Made by a program: the position numbers and the translations under genes | Notes under the pieces: generated by a model | Database searches by the model: none | What the model saw: the letters and a program-made list of their open reading frames with translations, nothing else | Told to the model about the DNA's origin: nothing | Assembly (NCBI GenBank): GCA_024636975.1 | Contig: JAGXGA010000055.1 | Span: forward strand, 62,001 to 126,000 | Length of the DNA stretch: 64,000 nt | Direction of reading: 5' to 3' | Source of the DNA: Mariniphaga sp. | GTDB lineage: Bacteria; Bacteroidota; Bacteroidia; Bacteroidales; Prolixibacteraceae | Shown here: positions 25,059 to 35,599 of the stretch, in pieces | Position numbering within the stretch: the first letter of the stretch is position 1 | Layout: each line of letters opens with the position of its first letter

Positions 25059-27209
25059 TTACCTTAAATTCCGGAGCAACACAAGCGACCGGTCGCTGAC
25101 TTCGTAAACACCATGAATAATTTTATTCTCTTCCGGTTCTGTTTCATTTACAGTATCTACCAGAACTTCCCAGTCGGGGCCAGGTCCTTCGTGCGGTAAA
25201 GTAAAAGTAACAGGCTCCCAGTAACTGTTAACGAGAATCAATAAAATTTCCTCCTGCCGCCCGTTATCGATGTCTTTTTTGTTCATCATCACGCCGTTCA
25301 ATAGCATGCCCATGCTCCGGTAATACTTTTCGTTCCATTCTTCTTCACTCATGTCAATTCCATCAATATTCAGCCATCGGATATCGAGAATATCTTCTCC
25401 CCTGATACGCCGGTTTTTGAAGTAACGGCGCGGGTGCAGAATGGAGAATTCCTTTCTGATTGAGATTATCTTTTTAGTAAATTCGAAAAGCTTTTTATGA
25501 TTTTCCTTCCAGTCCCAGTTCATCCACGATAGCTCACTGTCCTGGCAATAAACATTATTGTTTCCGTTTTGAGTGCGCCCGTATTCATCGCCGTGGCTGA
25601 TCATAGGGACCCCCTGGCTAAGCAGGAGGGTTCCCAGGAAATTTCTTTTGCGTTTTTCCCTTAAACTCACAATATCGGGGTCATCGGTAGGTCCTTCAAC
25701 CCCGCTGTTCCAGCTTATATTATGGTTTTCGCCGTCGTTGTTTCCTTCCTTGTTGTTGTCGTTGTGTTTTTCATTGTAACTGACCAGGTCGTGGAGTGTA
25801 AACCCGTCGTGTGCAGTTACAAAGTTTATGCTGGAGGAAGGAAGCTTACCGTTATCCTGGTAAAGGTCGCTGCTTCCGCTGAGGCGGTAGGCCAGTTCGC
25901 TCACCTGGCTTTCGTCGCTGCGCCAGAACTTCCTTACCGAATCGCGGTACTTACCGTTCCATTCGGCCCACAGAACAGGGAAGTTCCCCACCTGGTATCC
26001 GCCTTCGCCCAGGTCCCAGGGTTCGGCAATGAGCTTCAGCTGTGAAATTGTCGGATCCTGGTGAATGGTATCAAGGAAAGTAGACAGGCGTCCTACATCG
26101 AACAATCCCCTTGCCAGTGCTGAGGCCAGGTCGAACCGGAAACCATCAACCTGCATTTCAGTTGCCCAGTAGCGGAGACTGTCCATTACCAGCTGCAGGG
26201 TCCGGCTGCTGAGCATGTTCAGGGTATTGCCCGTGCCTGTATAGTCGGTATAGTAAAGCGGCTGTTCCTGTTCGAGCCGGTAGTAATGGTGATTGTCGAT
26301 TCCGCGGAAAGCCAGTGTGGGCCCCAGGTGGTTTCCCTCGGCAGTATGGTTATACACCACATCGAGGATGACTTCAATTCCTGCGCGGTGATAGGCTTTT
26401 ACCATCTCCTTAAACTCGCTTACCTGCTCTCCGTTCTGGCCTGAAGCACTGTATTCGGCATGAGGGGCAAAATACCCGATGGAATTGTACCCCCAGTAGT
26501 TGGTAAGCCCCTTATCGAGCAAAAACTTGTTGTGGGTAAAATGATGAATGGGCATTAATTCAATGGCCGTTACCCCAAGTTCTTTAAAATAATCAATAAT
26601 CACAGGATTTGCCAGTCCTTTATAGGTTCCTCTCTCCTCTTCGGGTATCCCCGGGTGTTTTGCAGTGAATCCCTTTACATGAAGTTCGTAAATAATAGAA
26701 TTGTGCATTGGGGTATCCGGTTTCTTTATCCCCTCCCAGTCAAAACCGGTATCGATGACCACCGATTTGTTAATGTGGGTGGCACTGTCGATACTGCTTT
26801 TCTTAAACTTATCTTTTTTACCGTCATTCTGAAATTCATAGTCAAACATGCTTTCGTCCACTTCAATGCGTCCGCAAATAGCGTAGGTATAGGGATCAAT
26901 CAGAAGCTTCTGCGGATTGAACCGGAATCCCAGTTTGGGCTTGTATTTTCCATATACCCGGTAACCATATAACTGGCCGGGCTTAATTTCGGGCAGGTAA
27001 GCATGCCAGACATAATCGGTTACTTCATGAAAATCGATGTGCGTTGATTCCTGTTGATCATCCGGATTATCAAACAGGTATAACCTTACACCAGTGGCAT
27101 TTTCACTAAAAAGGGCAAAGTTAACGCCCTGGCCGTCGTAGGTTGTTCCTAAAGGATAGGGTTTCCCGGGTAAGACAATTCCATCGTACGATTCTATTTT
27201 GTTACTCAT
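25059..27209 (-). CDS. glgX: Glycogen debranching enzyme GlgX/TreX (isoamylase)
   Basis: A 716-aa GH13 enzyme that hydrolyses alpha-1,6 branches of glycogen. An N-terminal CBM48-like domain (PLGTTYDGQGVNFALFSENA) precedes the TIM barrel, which has VILDVVYNHTAEGN, the nucleophile strand VDGFRFDLAS, the acid/base strand LIAEPWDLGEGGYQ and FVTAHDGFTLHD. It is divergent from treZ-treY, which starts 191 bp away, so it likely supplies linear maltodextrins to that pathway. Confidence 0.92.
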   Translation of the reverse strand: MSNKIESYDGIVLPGKPYPLGTTYDGQGVNFALFSENATGVRLYLFDNPDDQQESTHIDFHEVTDYVWHAYLPEIKPGQLYGYRVYGKYKPKLGFRFNPQKLLIDPYTYAICGRIEVDESMFDYEFQNDGKKDKFKKSSIDSATHINKSVVIDTGFDWEGIKKPDTPMHNSIIYELHVKGFTAKHPGIPEEERGTYKGLANPVIIDYFKELGVTAIELMPIHHFTHNKFLLDKGLTNYWGYNSIGYFAPHAEYSASGQNGEQVSEFKEMVKAYHRAGIEVILDVVYNHTAEGNHLGPTLAFRGIDNHHYYRLEQEQPLYYTDYTGTGNTLNMLSSRTLQLVMDSLRYWATEMQVDGFRFDLASALARGLFDVGRLSTFLDTIHQDPTISQLKLIAEPWDLGEGGYQVGNFPVLWAEWNGKYRDSVRKFWRSDESQVSELAYRLSGSSDLYQDNGKLPSSSINFVTAHDGFTLHDLVSYNEKHNDNNKEGNNDGENHNISWNSGVEGPTDDPDIVSLREKRKRNFLGTLLLSQGVPMISHGDEYGRTQNGNNNVYCQDSELSWMNWDWKENHKKLFEFTKKIISIRKEFSILHPRRYFKNRRIRGEDILDIRWLNIDGIDMSEEEWNEKYYRSMGMLLNGVMMNKKDIDNGRQEEILLILVNSYWEPVTFTLPHEGPGPDWEVLVDTVNETEPEENKIIHGVYEVSDRSLVLLRNLR

Positions 27210-27400
27210 TTATATTTAATTGATTCAGGAATTTCCATTAATTATATGCTCAATACATATAACACAACATAGGATTTATTGTTGAACAATCAGGAACCGT
27301 CTTCTGTTTAAAATACATTCTGTACAAATACATTACCCCTGCCTATGAACCAGAAAAACAAGCATTGAACGACACTAATGGATATAAAACATTCGTACAC

Positions 27401-29233
27401 ATGATCTATAAAACAGTTTTCCCGTTATTTATTGACAAAACTACCTGCAGGTTCAGTGTATGGGCCCCGAAGGCTGAAACGCTCCACCTTATCATTATCG
27501 GGCACGACCAGCCACATAAAATGCACCGCGAAAAATTTGGTTACTGGAATGTCGCAGTTAAAGGCATTTCACCGGGAGTAAGATACAAGTACCTTATAAA
27601 TAAAAAAGACGGTTTTCCTGATCCGGGATCTCTGTCCCAGCCGGAGGGAGTACATGAAGCATCGGAGGCCATCGACCTGAGCGATTTTGAATGGACCGAT
27701 GGCAACTGGAACAACAATCCATTGACCAACATGATTCAGTATGAATTGCATACCGGCACGTTTACCCCTGAGGGGAATTTTCAGGGAATCCGGTCAAAAC
27801 TGGATTACTTGCAGCACCTTGGGATTAACGCCATCGAACTCTTGCCGGTTTCCCAGTTCAGCGGCAACCGGAACTGGGGGTACGACGGGGTATATCCGTT
27901 TGCTGTTCAGAATTCGTATGGCGGGGCTAAAGAACTGATGGCTCTTGTGAACGATTGCCACAACAGGGGGATTGCAGTGATTATGGATGTTGTTTACAAT
28001 CATTTAGGACCTGAAGGAAATTACACTTCGAATTTTGGTCCGTATTTTACTGACACCTATTCGACTCCCTGGGGGCAGCCAATTAATTTCGACGGTGAGC
28101 ATTCCGACGCTGTTCGTAATTATTTTGTGCAAAATGCCCTTATGTGGTTGCGTGATTTTCACATGGACGGGTTGCGTCTGGATGCTGTTCATGCCATTTT
28201 CGATTTCGGTGCAAGGCATATTATGCAGGAACTTACAGAGAAAACAGAAGAACTGAGCATTGAAACCGGCCGGAAGTATTACCTGATTGCAGAATCGCAC
28301 TTAAATGACGTAAAATATGTTTCACCCACCTCGTCGGGTGGTTATGGATTAAATGCCCAGTGGTCCGACGATTTTCATCATACAGTGCACACTCTTGTTA
28401 CGGGCGAAAAAAAAGGGTATTATGTGGATTTTGGAAAGCCACGGCAGTTATCAAAAGCCATTAAAGAAGTATTCGTTTTTGACAATAAATATTCAGAATA
28501 CAGAAAAAAAACATACGGCAACTCAGCCATTAAAAATCCGGGGGAACAGTTTGTGATCTTTTCCCAAAACCACGACCAGGTGGGAAACCGTTTGCATGGC
28601 GACCGCCTTATTTCACTGTCGGATTTCGAAACAGCCAAGGTAATTGCCGGTACGCTGTTTCTTACTCCCAATGTACCCATGCTGTTTATGGGTGAAGAAT
28701 ATGGAGAGCGTAACCCTTTCAATTATTTTGTAAGCCACCTTGACCCGGAGCTTAACCGGCTGGTGAGGGAAGGCAGGAAACGGGAATTCAGCGATTTTTT
28801 TGGCGATACTTCTGATGCTGCTGATCCGGATTCACCTGAAGCCTTTGAAGCATCGAAATTATCGTGGAACATTGAAGACGATAAAGAAAAAAAAGCAATG
28901 TTCGAATTTTACCGGAAATTGATTGAACTTCGTAAAAACCATCCGGTGCTTAAGATTCCGGATAAGGATAACCTCCGCATAACAGAACATGGCAACCTGT
29001 TTATTCTTGAACGGTGGCACGGAGAAAACAGGATTATTGCAAGCATTAATTTCAGCAATCAGACGGAGAAATTAACTATTCCGGCTGACTATAAAACTTC
29101 CCTTAAGAAGTTAATTGATTCAAATGATGAACAATGGAAAGGAACTGGTGAGGTTTGTCCTGATATAATTACAGGAGGTGAAGAGATTCAAATAGATGAA
29201 CGTTCTGTTATTGTTTATTCTACCAAATATTAA
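27401..29233 (+). CDS. treZ: Malto-oligosyltrehalose trehalohydrolase TreZ
   Basis: The start is at ATG 27401 (610 aa); the upstream TTG adds nothing conserved. A GH13 enzyme that releases trehalose from malto-oligosyltrehalose. Visible features are the N-terminal FSVWAPKAETLHLI domain, WGYDGVYPFAVQNSYGG, VIMDVVYNHLGPEGN, nucleophile DGLRLDAVHAI, acid/base LIAESHLND and FSQNHDQVGNRLHGDR. These are TreZ-type rather than branching-enzyme-type. It is followed by treY after 11 bp. Confidence 0.93.
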   Translation: MIYKTVFPLFIDKTTCRFSVWAPKAETLHLIIIGHDQPHKMHREKFGYWNVAVKGISPGVRYKYLINKKDGFPDPGSLSQPEGVHEASEAIDLSDFEWTDGNWNNNPLTNMIQYELHTGTFTPEGNFQGIRSKLDYLQHLGINAIELLPVSQFSGNRNWGYDGVYPFAVQNSYGGAKELMALVNDCHNRGIAVIMDVVYNHLGPEGNYTSNFGPYFTDTYSTPWGQPINFDGEHSDAVRNYFVQNALMWLRDFHMDGLRLDAVHAIFDFGARHIMQELTEKTEELSIETGRKYYLIAESHLNDVKYVSPTSSGGYGLNAQWSDDFHHTVHTLVTGEKKGYYVDFGKPRQLSKAIKEVFVFDNKYSEYRKKTYGNSAIKNPGEQFVIFSQNHDQVGNRLHGDRLISLSDFETAKVIAGTLFLTPNVPMLFMGEEYGERNPFNYFVSHLDPELNRLVREGRKREFSDFFGDTSDAADPDSPEAFEASKLSWNIEDDKEKKAMFEFYRKLIELRKNHPVLKIPDKDNLRITEHGNLFILERWHGENRIIASINFSNQTEKLTIPADYKTSLKKLIDSNDEQWKGTGEVCPDIITGGEEIQIDERSVIVYSTKY

Positions 29234-29244
29234 GCTAAAATACA

Positions 29245-31944
29245 ATGGCAATGGAAACATTTAATCCGGTTTCAACATACAGGCTGCAGTTTAACAAGAG
29301 TTTTACACTGAATGATGCTGAATCTATATTGCCCTACCTGCACAAAACGGGTGTTAAAACCATTTATGCATCGCCTGTTTTAGAGGCTGTGAAAGGAAGT
29401 AACCACGGATATGACGTAACCAACCCACTTAAAATAAATCCGGAAATAGGAACAGCCAATGATTTTGAACGCCTTACAAAAAAAGTTCATGAATATAAAA
29501 TGGGTTGGATCCAGGATATCGTACCCAACCACATGGCTTATTCCACTGAAAACCCCTGGATTTATGATGTGCTGGAAAAAGGCAAAGATTCACCCTATTA
29601 TGAATTCTTCGACATTATTGAAAACCATCACGATCCGGAATTAAAGCACAAACTGATGCTTCCTTTTTTTGGAAAGCCGTTAAACGAGCTGGTCCGGGAT
29701 AATGAATTGTCGGTTGTTTTCAGTCCGGAAGGATTTAAACTGAAATATTTCGATAACGAATTTCCCTTATCTGTTCGTGCTTATTCCACTGTTTTAAAAG
29801 CAGGCGGACAGATTCCACTGCCTGAACCGGCAGCCGCATTTTTAATCGATGAAAATTCTGCAGCGGAGTTCGATACGAATTGTCAAAAGCTTACTGATGC
29901 TCATTCCCAATCAGCTGAATTCAAAGAATACATTAATTCATGCCTGAAAGAAACAAACAGTAATCCCGCCCAATTAAAGAAAGTACTTGATGAGCTATAC
30001 TATTTTCCATCTTTCTGGCGTGATACAGAAACTAAAATTAACTACCGGAGGTTTTTTACAATCAACAGCCTGATATGCCTGAACATTCAAAATGAAAAGG
30101 TTTTCAAAACATGTCATCAGCTTGTAGATGAATGGATAAAAGGCAACATGATAGACGGACTCCGCATCGATCACATCGATGGATTGTTTAATCCAACCGA
30201 ATACCTTGGGCGGTTGCGTGAGTTAGTTGGTGAAGGTGTTCCCGTTTATGTGGAAAAGATACTTGAAGAAGAAGAAACCCTTCCGGGCCACTGGCCAATA
30301 GAAGGTTCAACCGGTTATGACTTTCTGAGCCTTGTAAACAACCTGCTTACAAACAGGGATACCGGCCCGGTATTCAATTCCTTTTACAGCGACTGGATAA
30401 AAAAACCAGTTGATTACGATAAGGTTTTTTACAATAAAAACCGGTTTATCCTGTACAAACGGCTTTCGGGTGAACTGGATAACCTCACTAAAAAATGCCT
30501 CACATTAAATTCGATACTCCGGCACGAATCCGATGAACAAAAAATCAGGGCAGCCATTGGTGAATTCCTGGTAGCCTGCCCGGTTTATAAAGTATATAAT
30601 GCACCTTCCATATTTATGGAGCAGGATGCCGGAATGGTAAAAATGATTGGTGATACAGCCATGAAAAAAAACCCGGACAATAAGAATACCCTAAAAACGT
30701 TAGTGGATTTGTTCCTGCTGAAACTTCCCGGGAGCAGGAATGAAGTGCAACAGGTGGATGCATTCTTCAGGCGCTGCATGCAGTTTGCCGGTCCGCTGAT
30801 GGCCAAAGGAATTGAAGACACTGCTTTTTATTCCTTCAATCCATTCATTGGTCACAATGAAGTAGGCGATTCTCCGGGTTATTTTGGAATTAGCTCTGAT
30901 AAATTTCACAAGGCAATGGAGGAACGTTTAAAAACTATGCCTCTGTCGATGAACACACTATCGACACATGATACCAAACGCGGGGAAGATGCCCGGGCAA
31001 GATTGAATGTTCTGAGCGACATGCCTGTTAGCTGGATGGACGAAGCCAGGCAGTGGAGGGAGAATAACAGGATTTATAAAAAACATATTGAGGACCGGGA
31101 AATACCTACACCCAACGACGAATATTTAATTTACCAGGTTGTATGTGCCCATTTACCAATGAATGCCAAAGCAGATGAATCATTTATTGACCGCCTTCAG
31201 GAATATCTTATAAAAGCAATGCGGGAGGCCAAAGTAAACTCATCGTGGAGCAACCCCGATGAAGACTATGAAAATGAAACACTCAATTTTGTACAAAAAA
31301 TATTTACACCCGATTCTGCTTTCCCCGGCTGGTTAGCTGAATTTATGGAAGAGCTGATTCCTCATGGAATCGTCAATTCAATTACACAGGTAATTCTTAA
31401 AAATACAGTTCCCGGAGTACCCGACACATTCCAGGGAACGGAAGACTGGAACCTGAGTTTTGTTGATCCCGATAACCGTCGTCCGGTCGATTACCTCAAT
31501 CTGTTGAAGAATATTGAAGAATTGGAACAGGCTTATGCCGATGATCCTGCTGACCTGGCAGAAAGGCTCTTTAGTAACCCACTATCAGGCAAGCTTAAAC
31601 ATTGGGTATCGTGGCTGACTCTTAAGGAACGAAACCGCTTCCCCGACCTTTTTCTGAAGGGCAGCTATATTCCGCTGAAGGTAATCGGGAAATACCATAA
31701 AAGAGTCATTGCTTTTTACCGCAGCTACCACAATCAGCATTTGGTTGTTGTTCTGCCGTTAAGTACTGCTACGCTTGAAGGTGATTACCTATGGGAAGAT
31801 ACTCAAATCAGACTGCCCGAACCCTTGCCTTCAGGTATGAAAAACCTGTTGACAGGCCAGCCTGTTGAGTCAGCCAAATCACTGTTCCTCGAAGATGTAT
31901 TTGACATTGTACCTTTTGCTTTATTGAGAAATGACGCTCCTTAA
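29245..31944 (+). CDS. treY: Malto-oligosyltrehalose synthase TreY
   Basis: An 899-aa GH13 intramolecular transglucosidase that converts the reducing-end alpha-1,4 bond into alpha-1,1. Hallmarks are STYRLQFNKSFTLNDA at the N-terminus, KGSNHGYDVT, DIVPNHMAYS, the catalytic strand DGLRIDHIDGL, VEKILEEEETLP and NTLSTHDTKRGEDARAR. With TreZ it makes trehalose from glycogen, probably for osmotic or desiccation protection. Confidence 0.94.
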   Translation: MAMETFNPVSTYRLQFNKSFTLNDAESILPYLHKTGVKTIYASPVLEAVKGSNHGYDVTNPLKINPEIGTANDFERLTKKVHEYKMGWIQDIVPNHMAYSTENPWIYDVLEKGKDSPYYEFFDIIENHHDPELKHKLMLPFFGKPLNELVRDNELSVVFSPEGFKLKYFDNEFPLSVRAYSTVLKAGGQIPLPEPAAAFLIDENSAAEFDTNCQKLTDAHSQSAEFKEYINSCLKETNSNPAQLKKVLDELYYFPSFWRDTETKINYRRFFTINSLICLNIQNEKVFKTCHQLVDEWIKGNMIDGLRIDHIDGLFNPTEYLGRLRELVGEGVPVYVEKILEEEETLPGHWPIEGSTGYDFLSLVNNLLTNRDTGPVFNSFYSDWIKKPVDYDKVFYNKNRFILYKRLSGELDNLTKKCLTLNSILRHESDEQKIRAAIGEFLVACPVYKVYNAPSIFMEQDAGMVKMIGDTAMKKNPDNKNTLKTLVDLFLLKLPGSRNEVQQVDAFFRRCMQFAGPLMAKGIEDTAFYSFNPFIGHNEVGDSPGYFGISSDKFHKAMEERLKTMPLSMNTLSTHDTKRGEDARARLNVLSDMPVSWMDEARQWRENNRIYKKHIEDREIPTPNDEYLIYQVVCAHLPMNAKADESFIDRLQEYLIKAMREAKVNSSWSNPDEDYENETLNFVQKIFTPDSAFPGWLAEFMEELIPHGIVNSITQVILKNTVPGVPDTFQGTEDWNLSFVDPDNRRPVDYLNLLKNIEELEQAYADDPADLAERLFSNPLSGKLKHWVSWLTLKERNRFPDLFLKGSYIPLKVIGKYHKRVIAFYRSYHNQHLVVVLPLSTATLEGDYLWEDTQIRLPEPLPSGMKNLLTGQPVESAKSLFLEDVFDIVPFALLRNDAP

Positions 31945-31966
31945 GCAGGTCAAACGCTTTATTAAG

Positions 31967-34252
31967 CTATTTTTTTCTACCCGTGGGCATTTGTTTCCTT
32001 GATACAATAATAAAATCGCGGTGTGACTTAATCAGATTGATGGCATGAAGCAACATGTTTTTGGTTTCGGTGATTATATTAAAATACAGAACAGCATTTC
32101 TTGTATTCACATCACGGACCTTAATACGTTTAATTTGTGCCACTTCCATTCTCTCCAGATTTACCACTATCTGATTGCGCTGTTGTATGAGATTTTCGAT
32201 TTCGCTGAACTTATTTTCCCTGACAAGGTGGATTGCAAAATTAAAAAATGCATCAATTTTTTCTTCCAGGTCTGCTAACTCTTCAAATTGTATGGGAATG
32301 AAGGGTTTATGGTTGTTGTTTACATGTTCATATAACGGTTCAACAAAGAAATTCAGCGAATGCGCCATCTCACGCTGATAATCAATCATCTGTACATAAA
32401 AATGTCCTGAATCGACTGCTTCTTCTATTTTTGAAATCGTATTAAGGACTTTATTTTTTTGCTTTTTAGATTTTTTATTCAGGTTATCTTTCATTGAAAG
32501 GGCTTCTTTTAGCTGTAAGCGCTCCTCCTTAAGAAAACTATCGATACTCACCGAATAAATCTGATTGGCCAGCATAATGGATCGTACGACCTGCTTTCTG
32601 CTTTTCTCCATAACCTTTTCGGTCTCATCTGTTTCCGATATGGCATCATCCTCCTCAATCAGCGCCAATTCATTTCTCCTTTTAAAGATAAAATGGGTCC
32701 TGACAACCATAAAAATAGCCACTGCCAGAAAAACAAAGATCATGAATTTTCCACCTATAGAGATAATCCAGGCAATAAATGCTGCTACAGAAAATGCAAT
32801 GATGGCCGTCAGAAACCAGCCTCCTATAACAGCAAATACACCCGATATACGATAAACGGCGCTTTCACGCCCCCAGGCCTGATCGGCCAGCGAAGTGCCC
32901 ATAGCTACCATAAATGTTACATACGTAGTTGATAGGGGCAATTTCAAAGATGTGCCAATGGCAATTAATATACTTGCAACCAAAAGGTTAACTGATGCTC
33001 TGATTTTGTCAAATGCCGGTGTATCCGGATGATCAGGCGGCCCCAGGGGAACGGGTGCAAACCGACGAGATATTACCTGGTTTACACGGACCGGGATTAA
33101 CCGCGTAACAGACCGGTTAAAATTTATGGAACCGCGAACCATCAGGCGGGCAATCAAAGAAGATCCAAAACGTTCGATTCCATCATTCTGCCTTGATAAA
33201 TTAACCTCTGTATTAATAACAGATTGCGCCTTTTTTGATGTAATTAAAGTTATAATCATAACCAGCCCCGCAATGAGCAACATATAGGTTGGTGTGCTTA
33301 CCTCGCCGGCCAGCATCTCCATTGAAAATTCATCCGGAGCAATATTTTCAGAAGCAATCCAGCTTTTATAGGATGAATAACCTGCAAGCGGAACTCCAAT
33401 AAAGTTTACAAGGTCGTTTCCGGCAAATGCCATTGCAAGTGCGAAAGTTCCTATTAATACAGTAAGTTTCAGTATTTTTATATTAAACACCCATCTTAAC
33501 AGCTGTATAATAATTACCCACGAGAAAAAGCTGTACATCAGCAAAGTCATAGTATGGCCGGTAACCCAGTCATCCAACCGTTCACCGTTTGCTACCCTGA
33601 TTCCTGCAAATGCTGAACCGTCAATTCCTTTAATAAGTATGAAATAGGTAATGGCAGTAATGGCGATTCCGCCAAATATAGACCCAAAATATTTCATGTT
33701 TTTCCGGTAGTTAAAGGAAAAAACCAGACGTGTAAGGTATTGTACCAGGGCCCCAATGGTGAATGCAATAACCACAGATATCAGAATACCTGTAATAATG
33801 GCAAGGGCTTTCTCTGAATTTATGTACGTGGATAGTTCCGCGAGTGGTTTCCCAAGTGCCTGAAGTTTCACAAGAGAAACAGCCACAGCAGAACCCAGCA
33901 GCTCAAATACTATTGAAACTGTAGTGGACGTTGGCATCCCAAGGGTATTGAACATGTCGAGCAGTATGATATCGGTAATCATTACTGCCAGAAAGATGAC
34001 CATGATTTCGGAAAACATAAACATATCGGGATGAAATATCCCTTTCCGGGCAACTTCCATCATGCCGCTTGAAAATGTAGCGCCAATTAAAACTCCCAGA
34101 CCTGCCATCAGAAATATAAGCCATTTGGGAGCTGCTTTTGACCCGAAAGCTGAATTCAGGAAATTAACGGCATCGTTGCTCACACCTACTACTAAATCAG
34201 AAATCGCTAATGCAAAGAGGATAACGACAACGATAAGATAGAAATTTTCCAT
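31967..34252 (-). CDS. PiT-family phosphate transporter fused to a PhoU-like domain
   Basis: A 761-aa inner-membrane protein. Two PiT repeats carry GVSNDAVNFLNSAFG near residue 25 and AGNDLVNFIGVPLAG near 280, and a PiT-type LSTTYVTFMVAMGTSLAD lies further on. About ten or more hydrophobic helices extend to residue ~535. The remaining ~220 residues are charged, helical and PhoU/DUF47-like (KKQKNKVLNTISKIEEAV, FFNFAIHLVRENKFSEIENL). It is convergent with treY and divergent from a PhoR/PhoB-like pair, which may control it. It is a low-affinity phosphate importer, complementing the Pst system at 15-19 kb. Confidence 0.9.
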   Translation of the reverse strand: MENFYLIVVVILFALAISDLVVGVSNDAVNFLNSAFGSKAAPKWLIFLMAGLGVLIGATFSSGMMEVARKGIFHPDMFMFSEIMVIFLAVMITDIILLDMFNTLGMPTSTTVSIVFELLGSAVAVSLVKLQALGKPLAELSTYINSEKALAIITGILISVVIAFTIGALVQYLTRLVFSFNYRKNMKYFGSIFGGIAITAITYFILIKGIDGSAFAGIRVANGERLDDWVTGHTMTLLMYSFFSWVIIIQLLRWVFNIKILKLTVLIGTFALAMAFAGNDLVNFIGVPLAGYSSYKSWIASENIAPDEFSMEMLAGEVSTPTYMLLIAGLVMIITLITSKKAQSVINTEVNLSRQNDGIERFGSSLIARLMVRGSINFNRSVTRLIPVRVNQVISRRFAPVPLGPPDHPDTPAFDKIRASVNLLVASILIAIGTSLKLPLSTTYVTFMVAMGTSLADQAWGRESAVYRISGVFAVIGGWFLTAIIAFSVAAFIAWIISIGGKFMIFVFLAVAIFMVVRTHFIFKRRNELALIEEDDAISETDETEKVMEKSRKQVVRSIMLANQIYSVSIDSFLKEERLQLKEALSMKDNLNKKSKKQKNKVLNTISKIEEAVDSGHFYVQMIDYQREMAHSLNFFVEPLYEHVNNNHKPFIPIQFEELADLEEKIDAFFNFAIHLVRENKFSEIENLIQQRNQIVVNLERMEVAQIKRIKVRDVNTRNAVLYFNIITETKNMLLHAINLIKSHRDFIIVSRKQMPTGRKK

Positions 34253-34272
34253 TATCTAAGTTTTTCGGGCAG

Positions 34273-34280
34273 CAAATATA
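34273..34280 (-). promoter_or_regulatory. -7 element TATATTTG before the PiT gene
   Basis: An exact TAnnTTTG match on the - strand, 20 bp before the start codon at 34252. No clear -33 TTG lies at the expected 19-bp spacing. Confidence 0.4.
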
Positions 34281-34476
34281 TATTTTAACATCTCTTTAAC
34301 ATCGTGCTAAAATATTAAAAAATCATTAAGGAACCATCAAATTACTGTTAATGATCTGTTGCAATTGACTGACACATTGAAAAATAATTGATCTTGCACA
34401 TTGGTAACTAAACATTTAAAATAAATTGAATATTTAAAAGAACACATTATTTATATCCAAAATATATAACAATCGA

Positions 34477-35517
34477 ATGAAAACATATTCTTCGCGACAG
34501 TTGACAGCTTATATTGCTGTTTTACTAACTTCATTAGCTGCGTTGTTTATTCTGCTCACATGGTGGTTGTCGCCGGGAATTTTTCTGGTTGTGGTTTTTA
34601 TTGCTCTTTTTTTTATTGCCTCCTACTTTTACATAATGTTTGTTATAAACAAATATATTTCGGACAAAATAAAGCCGGTGTATAAAACAATCAAAGACCT
34701 TCCATTAAGTGGGAAAAAACTGGCAGAAAAATCATCCGATTCGACCAACCTTCTTTCCAATGTAAAATTTGAGGTAGAAGAATGGGCAAAAACTCAGATG
34801 AAGGAAATTGAGCGGTTAAAGGAACTTGAACGATACAGAAAAGAGTTTGTAGGCAATGTGTCACATGAATTGAAAACTCCCATCTTTAACATTCAGGGCT
34901 ACATTCTCACCCTTCTTGAGGGAGGTCTGGATGATCCCAAGATTAACCTGCTTTACCTTAAACGCACAGAGAAGAGCATCGACAGAATGATATCGATAGT
35001 AGAAGATCTGGAATCAATTACCAAGCTTGAATCGGGTGAACTCAAGCTAAATATGATTCGGTTTGATATAGTTCAATCGGTGAAAGATGTATTTGAAATG
35101 GAACAGTGGCAAGCCGATGAGCGAAAGATATCACTTGAAATACAAAGCCTTCCCCAACGACCTGTTTATGTTAAGGCCGATCGTAACCGTATCCTTGAAG
35201 TTCTTACAAACTTAATTGTAAATGGAATAAAGTATGGCAGGAAAAATGGATTTGTACAGGTATCTTTCCACGATCTCGATGAAAACATCATGGTAGAAGT
35301 TACCGATAACGGCATCGGTATCGAAAAAAAATTCCTCCCACGCGTTTTTGAACGTTTTTACAGAGTTGACAAATCCCGATCGCGGGAACAAGGAGGCACC
35401 GGACTGGGACTTTCCATTGTAAAACATATTATTGAAGCACATAACCAGTCAATAAATGTCAGAAGCGTTGTTGATCAGGGAACAACTTTTAATTTTACAC
35501 TTGAAAAAGCCAAATAA
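34477..35517 (+). CDS. PhoR-like sensor histidine kinase, second system
   Basis: A 346-aa kinase with two adjacent membrane helices at residues ~8-28 and ~32-55 and almost no periplasmic loop. A short linker, HisKA box GNVSHELKTPIFNIQGY (His130) and a HATPase domain with NLIVNGIKYG, DNGIGIEKKFLPRVFERFYR and GGTGLGLSIVKHI follow. It is paired with the regulator 82 bp downstream. Its closeness to the PiT transporter makes phosphate or envelope sensing plausible. The lack of a sensory loop argues for sensing within the membrane or through a partner. Confidence 0.88.
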   Translation: MKTYSSRQLTAYIAVLLTSLAALFILLTWWLSPGIFLVVVFIALFFIASYFYIMFVINKYISDKIKPVYKTIKDLPLSGKKLAEKSSDSTNLLSNVKFEVEEWAKTQMKEIERLKELERYRKEFVGNVSHELKTPIFNIQGYILTLLEGGLDDPKINLLYLKRTEKSIDRMISIVEDLESITKLESGELKLNMIRFDIVQSVKDVFEMEQWQADERKISLEIQSLPQRPVYVKADRNRILEVLTNLIVNGIKYGRKNGFVQVSFHDLDENIMVEVTDNGIGIEKKFLPRVFERFYRVDKSRSREQGGTGLGLSIVKHIIEAHNQSINVRSVVDQGTTFNFTLEKAK

Positions 35518-35569
35518 TAAAATTGTATTAAAAACTAACGATTTGCATTCTTTTTGCAACGATAACTGC

Positions 35570-35577
35570 TACCTTTG
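35570..35577 (+). promoter_or_regulatory. -7 element TACCTTTG before the second response regulator
   Basis: An exact TAnnTTTG match 22 bp before the ATG at 35600. It suggests the regulator can be transcribed separately from the kinase gene upstream. Confidence 0.4.
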
Positions 35578-35599
35578 TTGAGTGTAAAAATATTTACCG

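Noticed and set aside
27365-27400. Upstream TTG start for TreZ
   Set aside because: The added 12 residues are not conserved in type, and an ATG at 27401 directly precedes the N-terminal domain.
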